Shown here piece after piece: positions 36,717 to 45,892 of a stretch of 64,000 nt of DNA. The DNA is taken from positions 62,001-126,000 of the forward strand of contig CAWIVH010000018.1 in assembly GCA_963839475.1 (NCBI GenBank), read 5' to 3'. The first letter of the stretch is position 1. Every line of letters begins with the position of its first letter. The position numbers were made by a program, and so were the translations under genes. The notes beneath the pieces are model-generated. The model searched no databases and had not been told where the DNA came from. It saw nothing but the letters and a program-made list of their open reading frames with translations. The stretch comes from CAWIVH01 sp963839475. Its GTDB lineage: Bacteria > Acidobacteriota > UBA6911.

Positions 36717-37746
36717 TCCCATAACCCGCATAAATATTCTCGGAGCAGCGAAACCGGAGGATTCGACGGAAAGCGCCACTTCCTGAACCATGATATGGAA
36801 CCAAGAGCGGGTTGCGATAGAGTAGAGCCGAAGCAGGAATGACTAAAACACCCGTTTCACGGAAGTGCCCATTTTGGAGAGGAAACCACCGGTTTTCCGT
36901 CCAGCTTCTTCCAAGGCCTGGCGGACTGCACCAGCACCCATCCCAAATTCCGGAGAATCGCCCGCGAAACCTGAAAAAGTATAAGGCTCGGCCTGAAGGT
37001 TCGAGTAAAGAACAGGGGGGCATCCATCGGCTCGACGGTGAAGGCAGGTCGAGCGGGGAAACCTGGTGCGTCAACGGAATCGTTGTATTCGGAGCATTCT
37101 CATGGATTCGTGCGAATTCTGGAATTGCGTCGGGAATCTCGGACGCCGCCGACGACCTTCCTGGATGGCTCGGTTTCGGTATGGAGACTGCGGCGGCAAA
37201 AGGGGTGCTTGAAGGAATGCCGGCTGATTTCTGATTCTCCGGGACGGGATTTGGCTCTACTATTCTCGAGGTGATCTCAGGCTTCGATGGGTGGGCGTCA
37301 CTGAGGATTCGCGAATTCACCCGGGTATCGACGGGCTTCATTAGTCTGTATGAGAACCACATGCCGGCGAATAGGCCTGCCGCCAGAGCCACGGAGGCTA
37401 TGGGAACAATCAACCAGGAACTCCGGGCTGGCGGTGCGGGATGGTGGATGGATTCGCTGATCCAATTTGCCGGGATGGTTGCCAGGGTGACAAAAGGCTC
37501 GCTGGAAGGTTCTGTGACCTTTTCAGGTTCATCGATGGAATCGACCCTCAACAATTGGTCAAAGTCGATTTCGAATGCCACAGCTATGGCTCGCAGGGTT
37601 TCAAAAGCAGCGCCGTTCGCAGCCTCGGCCCGTTGAACTGTTCTCGGGCTGACTCCGGCGATCCCCGCTAGCTGTTCCTGGGTCCATCCGCGCTGAACGC
37701 GCAGCATTTTGATCTTGGCGCCATCGGCGTTAAGCCTGGTTCCCAT
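36625..37746 (-). CDS. XRE-type regulator with a membrane helix; C-terminal third doubtful
   Basis: A 373-residue frame. Residues 10-68 form a Cro/C1 helix-turn-helix ('LRVQRGWTQEQLAGIAGVSPRTVQRAEA'). A single membrane helix follows at about 112-135 and then a proline/serine-rich region to about 230. From about residue 230 the sequence becomes tryptophan-, cysteine- and arginine-rich with no domain, as expected of a frame read out of phase. An adjacent frame gives a more protein-like 'LDGKPVVSSPKWALP' ending near 36867. A frameshift around 37000-37070 would remove the overlap with the radical SAM gene. GGGGAGAGGTGAG precedes the ATG. It could be a membrane-bound regulator that senses envelope signals. 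Confidence 0.6.
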   Translation of the reverse strand: MGTRLNADGAKIKMLRVQRGWTQEQLAGIAGVSPRTVQRAEAANGAAFETLRAIAVAFEIDFDQLLRVDSIDEPEKVTEPSSEPFVTLATIPANWISESIHHPAPPARSSWLIVPIASVALAAGLFAGMWFSYRLMKPVDTRVNSRILSDAHPSKPEITSRIVEPNPVPENQKSAGIPSSTPFAAAVSIPKPSHPGRSSAASEIPDAIPEFARIHENAPNTTIPLTHQVSPLDLPSPSSRWMPPCSLLEPSGRALYFFRFRGRFSGIWDGCWCSPPGLGRSWTENRWFPLQNGHFRETGVLVIPASALLYRNPLLVPYHGSGSGAFRRILRFRCSENIYAGYGIKIPSEFADSRGCGACRPRGNGAEAVFDDS

Positions 37747-38092
37747 CTCACCTCTCCCCTTAGCGGCATATCAGGCATTGATACAAGTCATTCCGGGTTT
37801 CATCCTTAGAGGACAGACTGGGAGGGATGAAGCCCTTCTCAAAATTTACCCCGCGGCAGACCGCAAGTACAGTTTGAAAACCGTTCGGAAAAAAGAAGGC
37901 ACCCGCCCTGCGAAAGAAGGATGAGTGCCCTGGTCCACACCGCTGAATATTATGGGGTGATCATCACCCCCTCGGCGGACCGCCATGTCTGCCGCCGGGT
38001 CCGCCTGCCAGGGATTGAATGAATGGAGTTCGTCGGCGCCAAGCGCCTGCTCCATCAGGCTCAACTGGCTGGTGAGGAGCGGAGCATTTTGT
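37747..38092. other. 346-bp region without a confident gene
   Basis: A minus-strand frame running from the SDR gene down to 37846 ('LLTSQLSLMEQALGADELHSFNPW...') is fairly protein-like but has no Shine-Dalgarno, no homology I recognise, and shares its frame with the antisense of the SDR gene. It may be a small unannotated protein or chance. The rest should hold the XRE/TM promoter. Confidence 0.35.
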
Positions 38093-39088
38093 CTACTGTG
38101 GCCAGGCCTCAAGATAAGCCGCAAGGATCCTGTCCATGAGTCGGTTCTTCGGCTCCTCCACCACTTGTCGTGCGGCATCCGCCCGGAACCATGCAAGGGA
38201 TTTCCGGATCCCCTCGGCAAAAGAAACCCTGGCTTTAAAATCGGGTACAAATCGTTTGATTTTCGAGTTGTCAAATACCAGGGACCAGGCCTTGTCCCCC
38301 AGGAGACCCGCGCCTGCGGCGGAGTCGAAGGCGGAAATGAAATCGGACGGCACATGGACGAGGTCGGGTTCCACCCCTATTGCGTCTCCGATTGTCCGGT
38401 AAATCCGGTCCCAGGTCAGCACCTCATCAGATGTGATGTGGAAGCATTCACCGATAGCAGCTGCCCGGCCGAGGAGGCCGCAAAATCCCAGCGCAAAATC
38501 GGTGTTGTGCGTAAGGGTCCAGAGCGATTGTCCGTCTCCGTGGACAATGATTTTCTGCCTTCGGAGCATCCGGTCCACCAGCGTGTAACCATGTCCTGCA
38601 AGCACGCAGGGAATCCAGGTTTCGCCATAGGTATGCGAAGGCCGGACAATCGTAACCGGAAATCCCGAATCGTGATGCTCCCGGAGGAGCCGCTGTTCAC
38701 ACCTGATTTTGTCCCTGGAATATTCCCAGAAGGGATTGGCCAGTGGTGTATTTTCGGTAACGACATAGTGGGAAGGAGGCTTTTCGTAAGCCGAGGCAGA
38801 GCTGATAAAAATGTATTGGCCGGTCGTATGCCGGAATAGGGCGATATCAGTTTCAATATGTTCCGGCTTGAAGGCTATCCAATCGACAACCACATCAAAG
38901 ACGCGCCCACCTAAAACCGCCGTTGCAGAATTATCCCTGATATCTCCGCGGATGACACGGACTCCGGGAGGAAACTCCGGCAGTTGGCTTCCGCGGATGA
39001 AGAGGTATAAATCCACACCGAGATCTGCAAGCAGTCTGGTGCAGGCCATGGAGATATTTCCAGTTCCGCCGATGAATAGAACTTTCAA
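38093..39088 (-). CDS. NAD-dependent epimerase/dehydratase-type SDR
   Basis: A 331-residue extended/atypical short-chain dehydrogenase. The nucleotide-binding motif is 'VLFIGGTGNISMACTRLL'. 'FISSASAYE' and 'EYSRDKIRCEQ' give the serine and Tyr-x-x-x-Lys catalytic set. It resembles the isoflavone-reductase/CSP41-like branch; the substrate is probably a nucleotide sugar or similar. The start overlaps the stop of the OPT transporter gene as ATGA (39085-39088), so both are made together. This suggests the enzyme acts on what the transporter imports, though that is inference. Confidence 0.85.
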   Translation of the reverse strand: MKVLFIGGTGNISMACTRLLADLGVDLYLFIRGSQLPEFPPGVRVIRGDIRDNSATAVLGGRVFDVVVDWIAFKPEHIETDIALFRHTTGQYIFISSASAYEKPPSHYVVTENTPLANPFWEYSRDKIRCEQRLLREHHDSGFPVTIVRPSHTYGETWIPCVLAGHGYTLVDRMLRRQKIIVHGDGQSLWTLTHNTDFALGFCGLLGRAAAIGECFHITSDEVLTWDRIYRTIGDAIGVEPDLVHVPSDFISAFDSAAGAGLLGDKAWSLVFDNSKIKRFVPDFKARVSFAEGIRKSLAWFRADAARQVVEEPKNRLMDRILAAYLEAWPQ

Positions 39089-41172
39089 TCCGGCTGCTCC
39101 CTCCAGGAATCGATAAACAATCCGGCTGCCAGCCCCAGATAAACAACAAGCCCCACCCAGTTACCCCATTCCGCCAGCCAGGGCCCCATGCCCAGCAAAG
39201 TAATCCTGGTGAGATCCGGAATGATGGGCACATGCCAGGAGTCTTCTATGAATTTCAGCAGGGCGGCCAAAACCCCAATCAGCGCTCCGCCTGCTATAAA
39301 TCCGGAAGCGATCAGGGTTCCTTTTTCCTGCCGCGCTTTTGCCCGTTTCTCATTCCGTGATGATCTCTGCAGCAGCCATGAAAGCGCCGCGCCTAGAACC
39401 AGGGGCGAATTCAATTCCATCGGCAGATACATACCGAGACATAATGCCAGGCCCGAGACACCGCACATCTCCGCGGCCACGGCGAACACGGCACCGGTCC
39501 CGTAAAAAAACCATGGAGCTCCACCCGTCCCCATGACTCCGCGCAGAACAGCCGCCATCGCGTTGGGCTGGGGAGCCGGCAGGGGATTCGGATGCGCAGG
39601 ACCCGGCGTAAAGCCGTAGACGCGAGCCATAAGCAGGATGACGGCAGTAGTGGCCGCCGAAGCTGCAATCGACCCCAGCAGGTTGGAGATTTCGACCTTG
39701 CGGGGTGTAGCCCCGAGCCAATAGGCGATTTTGTATTGGGTAACCAGGGATCCGGACATCGAGAGAGCAGTACAGACCACGCCGCCAATCAGGAGGGTCT
39801 GAAGCATACCGCTGGCGCCGGAAAGCCCAAGCGAGGTCAAAGCCACAGCTGTAACGATCAGGGTCGTCAGTGTCATGCCCGATACCGGGGTGATGGAAAT
39901 CATGGCGATCGCCCATGCGGAGACAGAAGCGAACAGGAACGCAATCAGCAGCGTCATTAGGGTTGAGACAAACGAAATCGTCGTTGCCGAGTTTTCGCCG
40001 GCCAGCACAGAAAAGCGGAAATAGGCGAAGATGGTCAGCGCCGTGATCACGATGCCGGCAAGTACCACCGTAATAGAAAAGGCATCTTCAGTTCGCGATT
40101 CGACGGTGGCAGCAGAACGGCCTCGAGCCAGGCGGTTCAATTCACGGAACGCCTGACCAACCGCCTGGAAAATGACCGGCGACATTTTGAGGATCGAGAT
40201 GACACCGGCGGCAAAGATGCCCCCAATCCCGATGGGGCGGACATACTGGCTGAAAATGGCGTCTGCAGGCATGGCACTAATAGGACCGGCACCCGGGGTA
40301 ATTTCCAGCGGGATGTAATTGCCCAGATAAGCAAAAAGCGGAACAAGGACAAAAAAGGAGATCATGGAGCCGGCCATGATGATCGCCGCATAATCCAAGC
40401 CCATGATATATCCCAGCCCCAGAACGGCTGCGCTGGTGTTCATGGTGAAGACAGCCTTGATCTTTTGGCTCAGGCCGGCACAGGCGCCGATCGATGCCGT
40501 GGAGAAATTTTCGGCCCAGCCTTTCATCGAGGGGCCGGCAAAATCGAAAAGCGCCGCAAATATTCCCGAATAGGTGAGCACCATCGCGCTTTTCCCGCCT
40601 CTTTTGCCGGCCACCAGGATCTCGGTTGTGGCGCGCGCCTCAGGATAGGGCAGCTTCCCGTGCAGATCGCGGACGAAGTAGCGGCGAAAGGGCGCAAGGA
40701 AAAATATGCCGAGCACGGCGCCCAGAAGGGGAACCAGGAAGATCTGAAGAAAAGATGAACGCCCCTCGAGTCCCAGGATGTAAATGGCCGGCATGGTAAA
40801 AACCGATCCGCCGGCTATGATCCCCGAGGTCGCGCCAATGGCAAGAACGTTCACATTCTCCAATAGCGTGGAAGCTCGCGAGCGGAGGAATTTCACGGCA
40901 AAAACCGAAAAACCCACCGCAAGGATTGAAATTGGAATCGCAGATTCTATCCCCTGGCCCAGTTTCAGCACGATATAGGTCGCTGCGGCCGAAAAAATCA
41001 CCGACCAGAAAATCCCCTGGGCGACCGATCGCGCAGAGACTTCATGCACCACGGCCGAAACCGGCACAACGGGAAAGTATTCTTCGCCCTGCCTCAATTC
41101 CCGGAAGGCATTTTCGGGCAGACGGATCTCGTCCGGTTTTTCCACGGCGGCCTTGGATTCAGTTTCGGTCAT
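39085..41172 (-). CDS. OPT-family oligopeptide or metal-chelate transporter
   Basis: A 695-residue inner-membrane protein with about 15 membrane helices. It carries OPT family segments such as 'KLPYPEARATTEILVAGKRGGKSA' and 'GASGMLQTLLIGGVVCTALSMSG'. Bacterial OPT proteins import small peptides or metal-siderophore-like chelates with protons. The ATG at 41172 has GAGGGGAAC upstream; an in-frame ATG 27 bases earlier lacks a site. It is divergent from the GTPase gene with a 107-base gap and coupled to the downstream SDR. Confidence 0.9.
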   Translation of the reverse strand: MTETESKAAVEKPDEIRLPENAFRELRQGEEYFPVVPVSAVVHEVSARSVAQGIFWSVIFSAAATYIVLKLGQGIESAIPISILAVGFSVFAVKFLRSRASTLLENVNVLAIGATSGIIAGGSVFTMPAIYILGLEGRSSFLQIFLVPLLGAVLGIFFLAPFRRYFVRDLHGKLPYPEARATTEILVAGKRGGKSAMVLTYSGIFAALFDFAGPSMKGWAENFSTASIGACAGLSQKIKAVFTMNTSAAVLGLGYIMGLDYAAIIMAGSMISFFVLVPLFAYLGNYIPLEITPGAGPISAMPADAIFSQYVRPIGIGGIFAAGVISILKMSPVIFQAVGQAFRELNRLARGRSAATVESRTEDAFSITVVLAGIVITALTIFAYFRFSVLAGENSATTISFVSTLMTLLIAFLFASVSAWAIAMISITPVSGMTLTTLIVTAVALTSLGLSGASGMLQTLLIGGVVCTALSMSGSLVTQYKIAYWLGATPRKVEISNLLGSIAASAATTAVILLMARVYGFTPGPAHPNPLPAPQPNAMAAVLRGVMGTGGAPWFFYGTGAVFAVAAEMCGVSGLALCLGMYLPMELNSPLVLGAALSWLLQRSSRNEKRAKARQEKGTLIASGFIAGGALIGVLAALLKFIEDSWHVPIIPDLTRITLLGMGPWLAEWGNWVGLVVYLGLAAGLFIDSWREQPD

Positions 41173-41279
41173 GTTCCCCTCGCAGGTAGGAACGTGCATT
41201 ACACCACGAAGGCCCTGAAGACCGCAAAGTAGAATATGAGGCAAAATCGGGGTTATACTGCCCGGCAGGGAGAAGGACG

Positions 41280-42275
41280 ATGCCGGCGAACCTGACTCCG
41301 CAATACCTCTCCGCCGAACAGCGCTTCAAGGAAGCTGCGACTACTGAGGAAAAGATCGCAGCCCTGGAAGAAATGATCGCGGTGATGCCCAAACACAAGG
41401 GGACGGACAAGCTCCACGCCGACCTCCGCCGCCGGCTGGCTAAACTTCGCACCGAAGCAGCCAAAAAACATGGGATTTCCAAGGCCTCGGCAGCCTATAA
41501 CGTGCCAAAGGAAGGGGCAGGGCAGGTAACTCTCGTGGGCGCGCCAAATACGGGCAAATCTTCCCTCCTGGCATGCCTCACGCATGCCAGGCCCGAAATC
41601 GGCGATTACCCTTTCACCACCAGGCTGCCCCAGCCCGGGATGATTCCTTACGAAAACATCCATATCCAGCTGGTGGATATGCCGCCCATTGATGCCGATT
41701 TCTATGAGCCCTGGATGGGCGGCATCATCAGGCAGGCAGACTACAATCTCATCGTCGTCGACCTGGGCAGCGATGATTTGCTGGATGAAGTGGAAATTGT
41801 CCTCCGTATGCTCGAAACTTCCAAGATCGTGCTGGAGGGGCTGGCCCGCAGCACTGAATCAACTCACAGGGCCATGATCCTGGCGAACAAGTCCGATCTC
41901 CCGGCTGCACAGGATAACCTTGACATTCTGAGAGAATTCTACGAGAGCCGCTTCAAAATCATGGCGGTATCGGCCGCCAAAAAGGAGGGATTGGAGGCGG
42001 TTCCGGCGCTCCTGTTCGAGCAACTGGAGGTGGTCCGGATTTATACCAAGGCTCCCGGAAAAAAGGTCGACTACGGTTCGCCCCCTTTTGTGTTGAAGCA
42101 TGGCAGTACGGTTCTGGACCTGGCCCGGACCGTTCATCGCGATTTCATGCATTCGTTGAAATTCGCCAAGGCCTGGAGCTCCGAAAAATCGAAGCGATCC
42201 ATCCGCTTCGACGGCCAGATGGTGGAGCGAAACCACATCCTCGAAGATGGGGAAATCATTGAACTCCACATCTAG
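41280..42275 (+). CDS. DRG/Obg-like GTPase with TGS domain
   Basis: A 331-residue cytoplasmic GTPase. An N-terminal helical part (1-75) is followed by the G domain: G1 'GAPNTGKSS', G2 threonines in 'YPFTTR', G3-like 'DMPP', G4 'NKSD' and G5 'VSAAKKEG'. A TGS domain covers about 265-331 ('GSTVLDLARTVHRDFMHSLKFAKAW'). The layout matches DRG-type proteins, which bind ribosomes in other organisms. The G3 motif is D-M-P-P where most GTPases have D-x-x-G, a notable change at the gamma-phosphate contact. AGGGAGAAGG precedes the ATG. Confidence 0.88.
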   Translation: MPANLTPQYLSAEQRFKEAATTEEKIAALEEMIAVMPKHKGTDKLHADLRRRLAKLRTEAAKKHGISKASAAYNVPKEGAGQVTLVGAPNTGKSSLLACLTHARPEIGDYPFTTRLPQPGMIPYENIHIQLVDMPPIDADFYEPWMGGIIRQADYNLIVVDLGSDDLLDEVEIVLRMLETSKIVLEGLARSTESTHRAMILANKSDLPAAQDNLDILREFYESRFKIMAVSAAKKEGLEAVPALLFEQLEVVRIYTKAPGKKVDYGSPPFVLKHGSTVLDLARTVHRDFMHSLKFAKAWSSEKSKRSIRFDGQMVERNHILEDGEIIELHI

Positions 42276-42426
42276 AAAATCGTTCCTGGAATTGAGTCAT
42301 TTTCCGGCTCGCCTCACCCCCAGGAGCCGCGGGTAATCATCCCTTCCAACGCCGTCAATATGATCTATAATTGACAAACATCGGGTGTTTGTCACAGTTC
42401 AATCAAAAGCGAAACGGGGGTTGTGC

Positions 42427-42966
42427 ATGAATTACTATGGCGCCAGGGAAATGGCGGAGAGCTATCGCACGGTCAGAAAAAATACCATCGCCATCGCGGA
42501 GGACATTCCGGAGGACAAATACGGATTCAGGCCCGCAGAAGGCACCAGAAGCGTTGCCGAATTGCTGGTCCATATTGCCGTCGCCAACAGGTTCCAGCAC
42601 CGGATACATGCCGTCGAGAAGCGTTCCAGCCTCTCCGGTTTCGACTTCCCCTCCCTCATCCAAGAGCTGCACGCGGAAGAACAGAAAGCTCGCTCCAAGA
42701 CGGAGATCATCGAACTGCTGAAAAACGGCGGGGAGTCTTTTGCGGGTTGGATCGAAGGACTTCCGGAGGAGTTCCTGGCGGAAAAAGTGGAAATGCCCGC
42801 GACTCCGGCCCCCTCATTCAAAAGCCGGTTCGAAATGCTGCTTTCCCCGAAGGAGCACGAAATGCATCATCGTGCCCAGCTGATGGTGGTGGAGCGCATG
42901 CTCGGGATAGTGCCTCATCTGACCCGGCAAATGCAGGCGCGCCTTGCGGATTCACAAAAGAAATAG
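42427..42966 (+). CDS. DinB-family four-helix protein
   Basis: A 179-residue DinB-like protein. Metal-binding histidines are likely in 'ELLVHIAVANRFQHRI' and 'KEHEMHHRAQLMVVERML'. 'GFRPAEGTRSVAELLVHI' is the family's most conserved stretch. The ATG at 42427 follows GGGGG at six bases. The stop is eight bases before the reductase gene, so they form an operon. The reaction is unknown; it differs enough from the protein at 26384 not to be a recent copy. Confidence 0.9.
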   Translation: MNYYGAREMAESYRTVRKNTIAIAEDIPEDKYGFRPAEGTRSVAELLVHIAVANRFQHRIHAVEKRSSLSGFDFPSLIQELHAEEQKARSKTEIIELLKNGGESFAGWIEGLPEEFLAEKVEMPATPAPSFKSRFEMLLSPKEHEMHHRAQLMVVERMLGIVPHLTRQMQARLADSQKK

Positions 42967-42974
42967 GAAGCGGC

Positions 42975-43538
42975 ATGAGACGCATTCGATATTCGGTGGC
43001 GATGAGCCTGGATGGCTATATCGCGGGTCCGAAAGGCGAATACGACTGGATCACGATCGATCCTGAGAAGGATTTTCAAGCCCACTTTCAACAGTTCGAC
43101 TGCGCACTGCTGGGCCGTAAATGTTATGAAATGATGCGCGGGCTTTCAGGGAGTGGCGCCGTGGAGGGCATGAAGACTTATGTAGTTTCGACGCGTTTGA
43201 ATCCTTCAGAATGCCACGGAGTCGCTGTGATCAGCAGCCCCGAAAACTTTCTGCCTTCATTGAAATCGGGGCCCGGCAAGGACATCTGGCTCTTCGGCGG
43301 TAGCCACCTTTTCCGAAGCCTTCTGAATCTCGGACTGGTCGACACTGTGGAAGTTTCCATAATCCCCGTCATACTGGGAGCAGGATTGCCTTTTGTGCCC
43401 CCGCCCGCTGATTTCACACAGCTTCGGCTGACCAGACACCAGATCTATTCCAAAACCGGGACCGTGGCGCTCGAGTATGCCGTCAACCCATCCATCAGCC
43501 AGCGGCGGGTGCGAGGTCGAAGAAAGGCAAAGGGATGA
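42975..43538 (+). CDS. RibD C-terminal/dihydrofolate-reductase-like protein
   Basis: A 187-residue protein of the RibD-C (DHFR-like) family. 'YSVAMSLDGYIAGPKGEYDWI' is the diagnostic N-terminus, 'LLGRKCYEMM' a central motif, and 'IWLFGGSHLFRSLLNLGLVD' the NADPH-binding GG segment. Stand-alone members reduce unknown pteridine- or pyrimidine-like substrates, and many lie beside DinB genes, as here. AGGAAG precedes the ATG at 42975. The last ~15 residues are basic and may be a tail. Confidence 0.9.
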   Translation: MRRIRYSVAMSLDGYIAGPKGEYDWITIDPEKDFQAHFQQFDCALLGRKCYEMMRGLSGSGAVEGMKTYVVSTRLNPSECHGVAVISSPENFLPSLKSGPGKDIWLFGGSHLFRSLLNLGLVDTVEVSIIPVILGAGLPFVPPPADFTQLRLTRHQIYSKTGTVALEYAVNPSISQRRVRGRRKAKG

Positions 43539-43611
43539 TCGACAAAGAGATTTCCCTGCTGCGCCAACCCTGAAGGTGTTACTCGTTTTCCGGTTTTCGG
43601 CCGGCCAGGCT

Positions 43612-44775
43612 TTAGCCAAGGCCGCTCGCGGGGTAGGGGAAGGCCTGCGGGGCGGGGAGAGCAGGATCGACGTGGCGGCGCAGCGCTGCATCGCACGCTG
43701 CATATCCCCAGTTGATCAGCCTTTCCTGGACTTCAGGCTCCAGCCGCTTCAAGCGGGTTTCAAGCTTCGCCAGGAGAATTGTCTTTTCCAGGGAACAGGG
43801 CAATGCGTTCACCAAGCCGAAATTGCGGATATCGGTCTGGATCCCCCAATAGGCGCCTCTCTTGACTCCCGCACCAAAAGAGGCGATCAGGTCGCGCTTG
43901 CGCAGGCTCCGAACCTGGTTGTCGATGATATCGGCAATTCGCAATGCATGGCGCGCCCAGTCGTTTTTGGGCTCTGCCTGCGGCTCCATTTTCAAGCCCC
44001 CGTCGCTGACCAGGATGGTTTCGCAACGTTTCCAGGCTGTTTCCAGACCCAGGTTGTCATAAACACCGCCATCCGTCAGGACCACGTCAGTGGTGTAGGG
44101 AGCAAAGTGCAGGTCTTCACCGTGGGCAGGAGGACTGTAATCCGATTCCTCCAGTTTGAGCTTCAATGGGGAAAGGAGCGGAGGATACGCCGAAGAGGCT
44201 CCGACCGCAACGGCGAGTTCAACCCGGGGAGCCCTGACTTCCCCGACCCTCCAGTCTCGCATGTAGGGCTTCATGAAGCGCCACAAGGCACCCGATTGAA
44301 CGTTTGTGGCATTGATAACAAACCGGGGCGGATCGTCCGGGAGATCCTGGAGAGTAGCATGGCCAAATAAAAATTTTCGATAAGCCTCGGCAACCTTTTC
44401 CGCAATCGTCCCAGGCAGTAGAATTCCTCCGACGATGGCTCCCTCGTCGATGGTTCTTTGGGCCAGATCCCGGACAGGAGAAACAACCTCCTGGCAAAAA
44501 CGTTGTGCAATGCCCCGGCCGTCAAATCCCAGATCGCGCCAGTGAAGCCCGAGCACGCCCGCCGTGATGGACCCTCCGGAAACGCTTGAGATGCGGTCGA
44601 GCTTCTTGAGGTACCCTGCCTCATTCAACCGCCAAAGCGACCCGAGATGAAACAGCATGGCCCGATAGCCGCCCCCGGAAAGGCACAGGGCCATTCCACG
44701 GGTCGCGGCATTCGCGGCTACTTCGCCGGCTATGTCATCGACCGGCGAGGGCGGGCTGAAGATTTTGTCAGGCAT
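43612..44775 (-). CDS. patatin-like phospholipase
   Basis: A 387-residue lipid acyl hydrolase. The oxyanion motif 'CLSGGGYRAM', the nucleophile serine in 'SSVSGGS' (G-x-S-x-G replaced by V-S-G-G-S order) and the aspartate in 'LTDGGVYDNLGL' form the patatin dyad. The glycine-rich 'SGGGYRA' variant is shared with the bacterial patatins that carry an extended C-terminus. No signal peptide is seen, so it acts in the cytoplasm or at the inner membrane face. The start follows AGGAAACTCTCCT. It is convergent with the reductase gene. Confidence 0.88.
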   Translation of the reverse strand: MPDKIFSPPSPVDDIAGEVAANAATRGMALCLSGGGYRAMLFHLGSLWRLNEAGYLKKLDRISSVSGGSITAGVLGLHWRDLGFDGRGIAQRFCQEVVSPVRDLAQRTIDEGAIVGGILLPGTIAEKVAEAYRKFLFGHATLQDLPDDPPRFVINATNVQSGALWRFMKPYMRDWRVGEVRAPRVELAVAVGASSAYPPLLSPLKLKLEESDYSPPAHGEDLHFAPYTTDVVLTDGGVYDNLGLETAWKRCETILVSDGGLKMEPQAEPKNDWARHALRIADIIDNQVRSLRKRDLIASFGAGVKRGAYWGIQTDIRNFGLVNALPCSLEKTILLAKLETRLKRLEPEVQERLINWGYAACDAALRRHVDPALPAPQAFPYPASGLG

Positions 44776-45061
44776 AGGAGAGTTTCCTAATGCGCGGACC
44801 GCACCTTACGACTTCCTGAAGCAGACAACCAACATCGGAGGTTAATCTAATGCAAAGCGAGGAGTCAAAGCAAACCTCCCCGGCGCCGGCTTCCATGCCA
44901 GAGTCGCCATGAAGGGGCCAGACCCACACTGTCTGGAATTAGCTTCTGGTGAGATCGAGATATTGCGACTGAATTGTGGCCCGCCAAAATGGCCGGCCTG
45001 GACCGCTCATCTGTATGAGGCGTCCAGGCCGGATGCCAGTAAGGCCGCGCCGGATATTGAT

Positions 45062-45892
45062 TTAGTTAGTTCCGGGCATCGAGGGCATGACGGGAGTTCC
45101 CACCATTTCGAGGACGCGATAGATGCGCACTTTTACGATTTTGTCGATTGCGCGAACGCGCTCCATGGTTGAGAAATAGTTGCGGGTTGGGTATAGCTTC
45201 TTGAATAATTCTTCTGTTGTTCGGTTTCCGCGTCCAAGACTGGCCGAGTCTTTGAACACCTGGGTGGTGTAGAAATTCCAGCCGGTCTCGGCGGCAACCG
45301 GAAGGAAGGGAACCGTCACACCCCAGGCCTTGAACCCTGCGCCCTCCTCGATTCTCGCCTGATCCATCGGCGCGTAAACCGATTCTTCGAGTTCCATGAG
45401 TTCAGCCATACGATCGGCCGGCACCGAGTGGTAGTCCACCCTGATGAAGTCCCCGGTCTCGGCTTTGCCGATGCGAAGCAAAGTCCGGGTAATCTGCTGG
45501 CCCGCATTGGTGCTCAGCTCGCTCGATCTCTTGGTATAGTCCGCGTAGGAGATTCCGGCTTTGCTGAACATGGCTTCCGCCTCGGAACGCGAGCGATCCA
45601 GCTCCGGGAAGTGGTCATAGCTCACAACGGTGGCAAAGTTATGGTCGAGGTCGGCGGGATAGGGGGATGTCAGTTTAATAAAACTCCAGGCTTTGATTTC
45701 CCCGGAATCGACACGGGACTGATTGAGCTTCTTCCCCTGATCCTTGACAAAGGCGATATAGGCTTCGGATTTTTCCGGAGCTACCTTCCGGAAGTTGATG
45801 ATGCTGTAGTTCGTGGGAATCCGCTGGGCCAGAAGCGGAAGGCCAAGCAGCAGTGCGAGCAGGCAGGCTAGAGCGGTTTTCAAACGGTACAT
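45062..45892 (-). CDS. secreted protein of unknown function
   Basis: A 276-residue protein with a clear signal peptide (about 1-24, LALLLGLPLLAQ). The mature part is mixed alpha/beta with the repeated pattern 'NYSIINFRKVAPEKSEAYIAFVK' and 'DFIRVDYHSVPADRMAELMELE', two similar halves that may be tandem ferredoxin-like (NIPSNAP/EthD-like) domains. That fold guess is from the pattern only. No catalytic residues are evident. GGAGTTAACC lies before the ATG at 45892. Such paralogues are common as unannotated secreted proteins in Acidobacteriota. Confidence 0.75.
   Translation of the reverse strand: MYRLKTALACLLALLLGLPLLAQRIPTNYSIINFRKVAPEKSEAYIAFVKDQGKKLNQSRVDSGEIKAWSFIKLTSPYPADLDHNFATVVSYDHFPELDRSRSEAEAMFSKAGISYADYTKRSSELSTNAGQQITRTLLRIGKAETGDFIRVDYHSVPADRMAELMELEESVYAPMDQARIEEGAGFKAWGVTVPFLPVAAETGWNFYTTQVFKDSASLGRGNRTTEELFKKLYPTRNYFSTMERVRAIDKIVKVRIYRVLEMVGTPVMPSMPGTN

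Noticed and set aside
37846..38355. Minus-strand frame downstream of and overlapping the SDR gene
   Set aside because: The part below 38092 is fairly protein-like, but most of the frame is an alternative reading of the SDR gene and there is no start signal.
42423..42974. Upstream part of the 371-codon frame containing the reductase
   Set aside because: It is an out-of-frame reading of the DinB gene; the reductase starts at 42975 with its own ribosome site.
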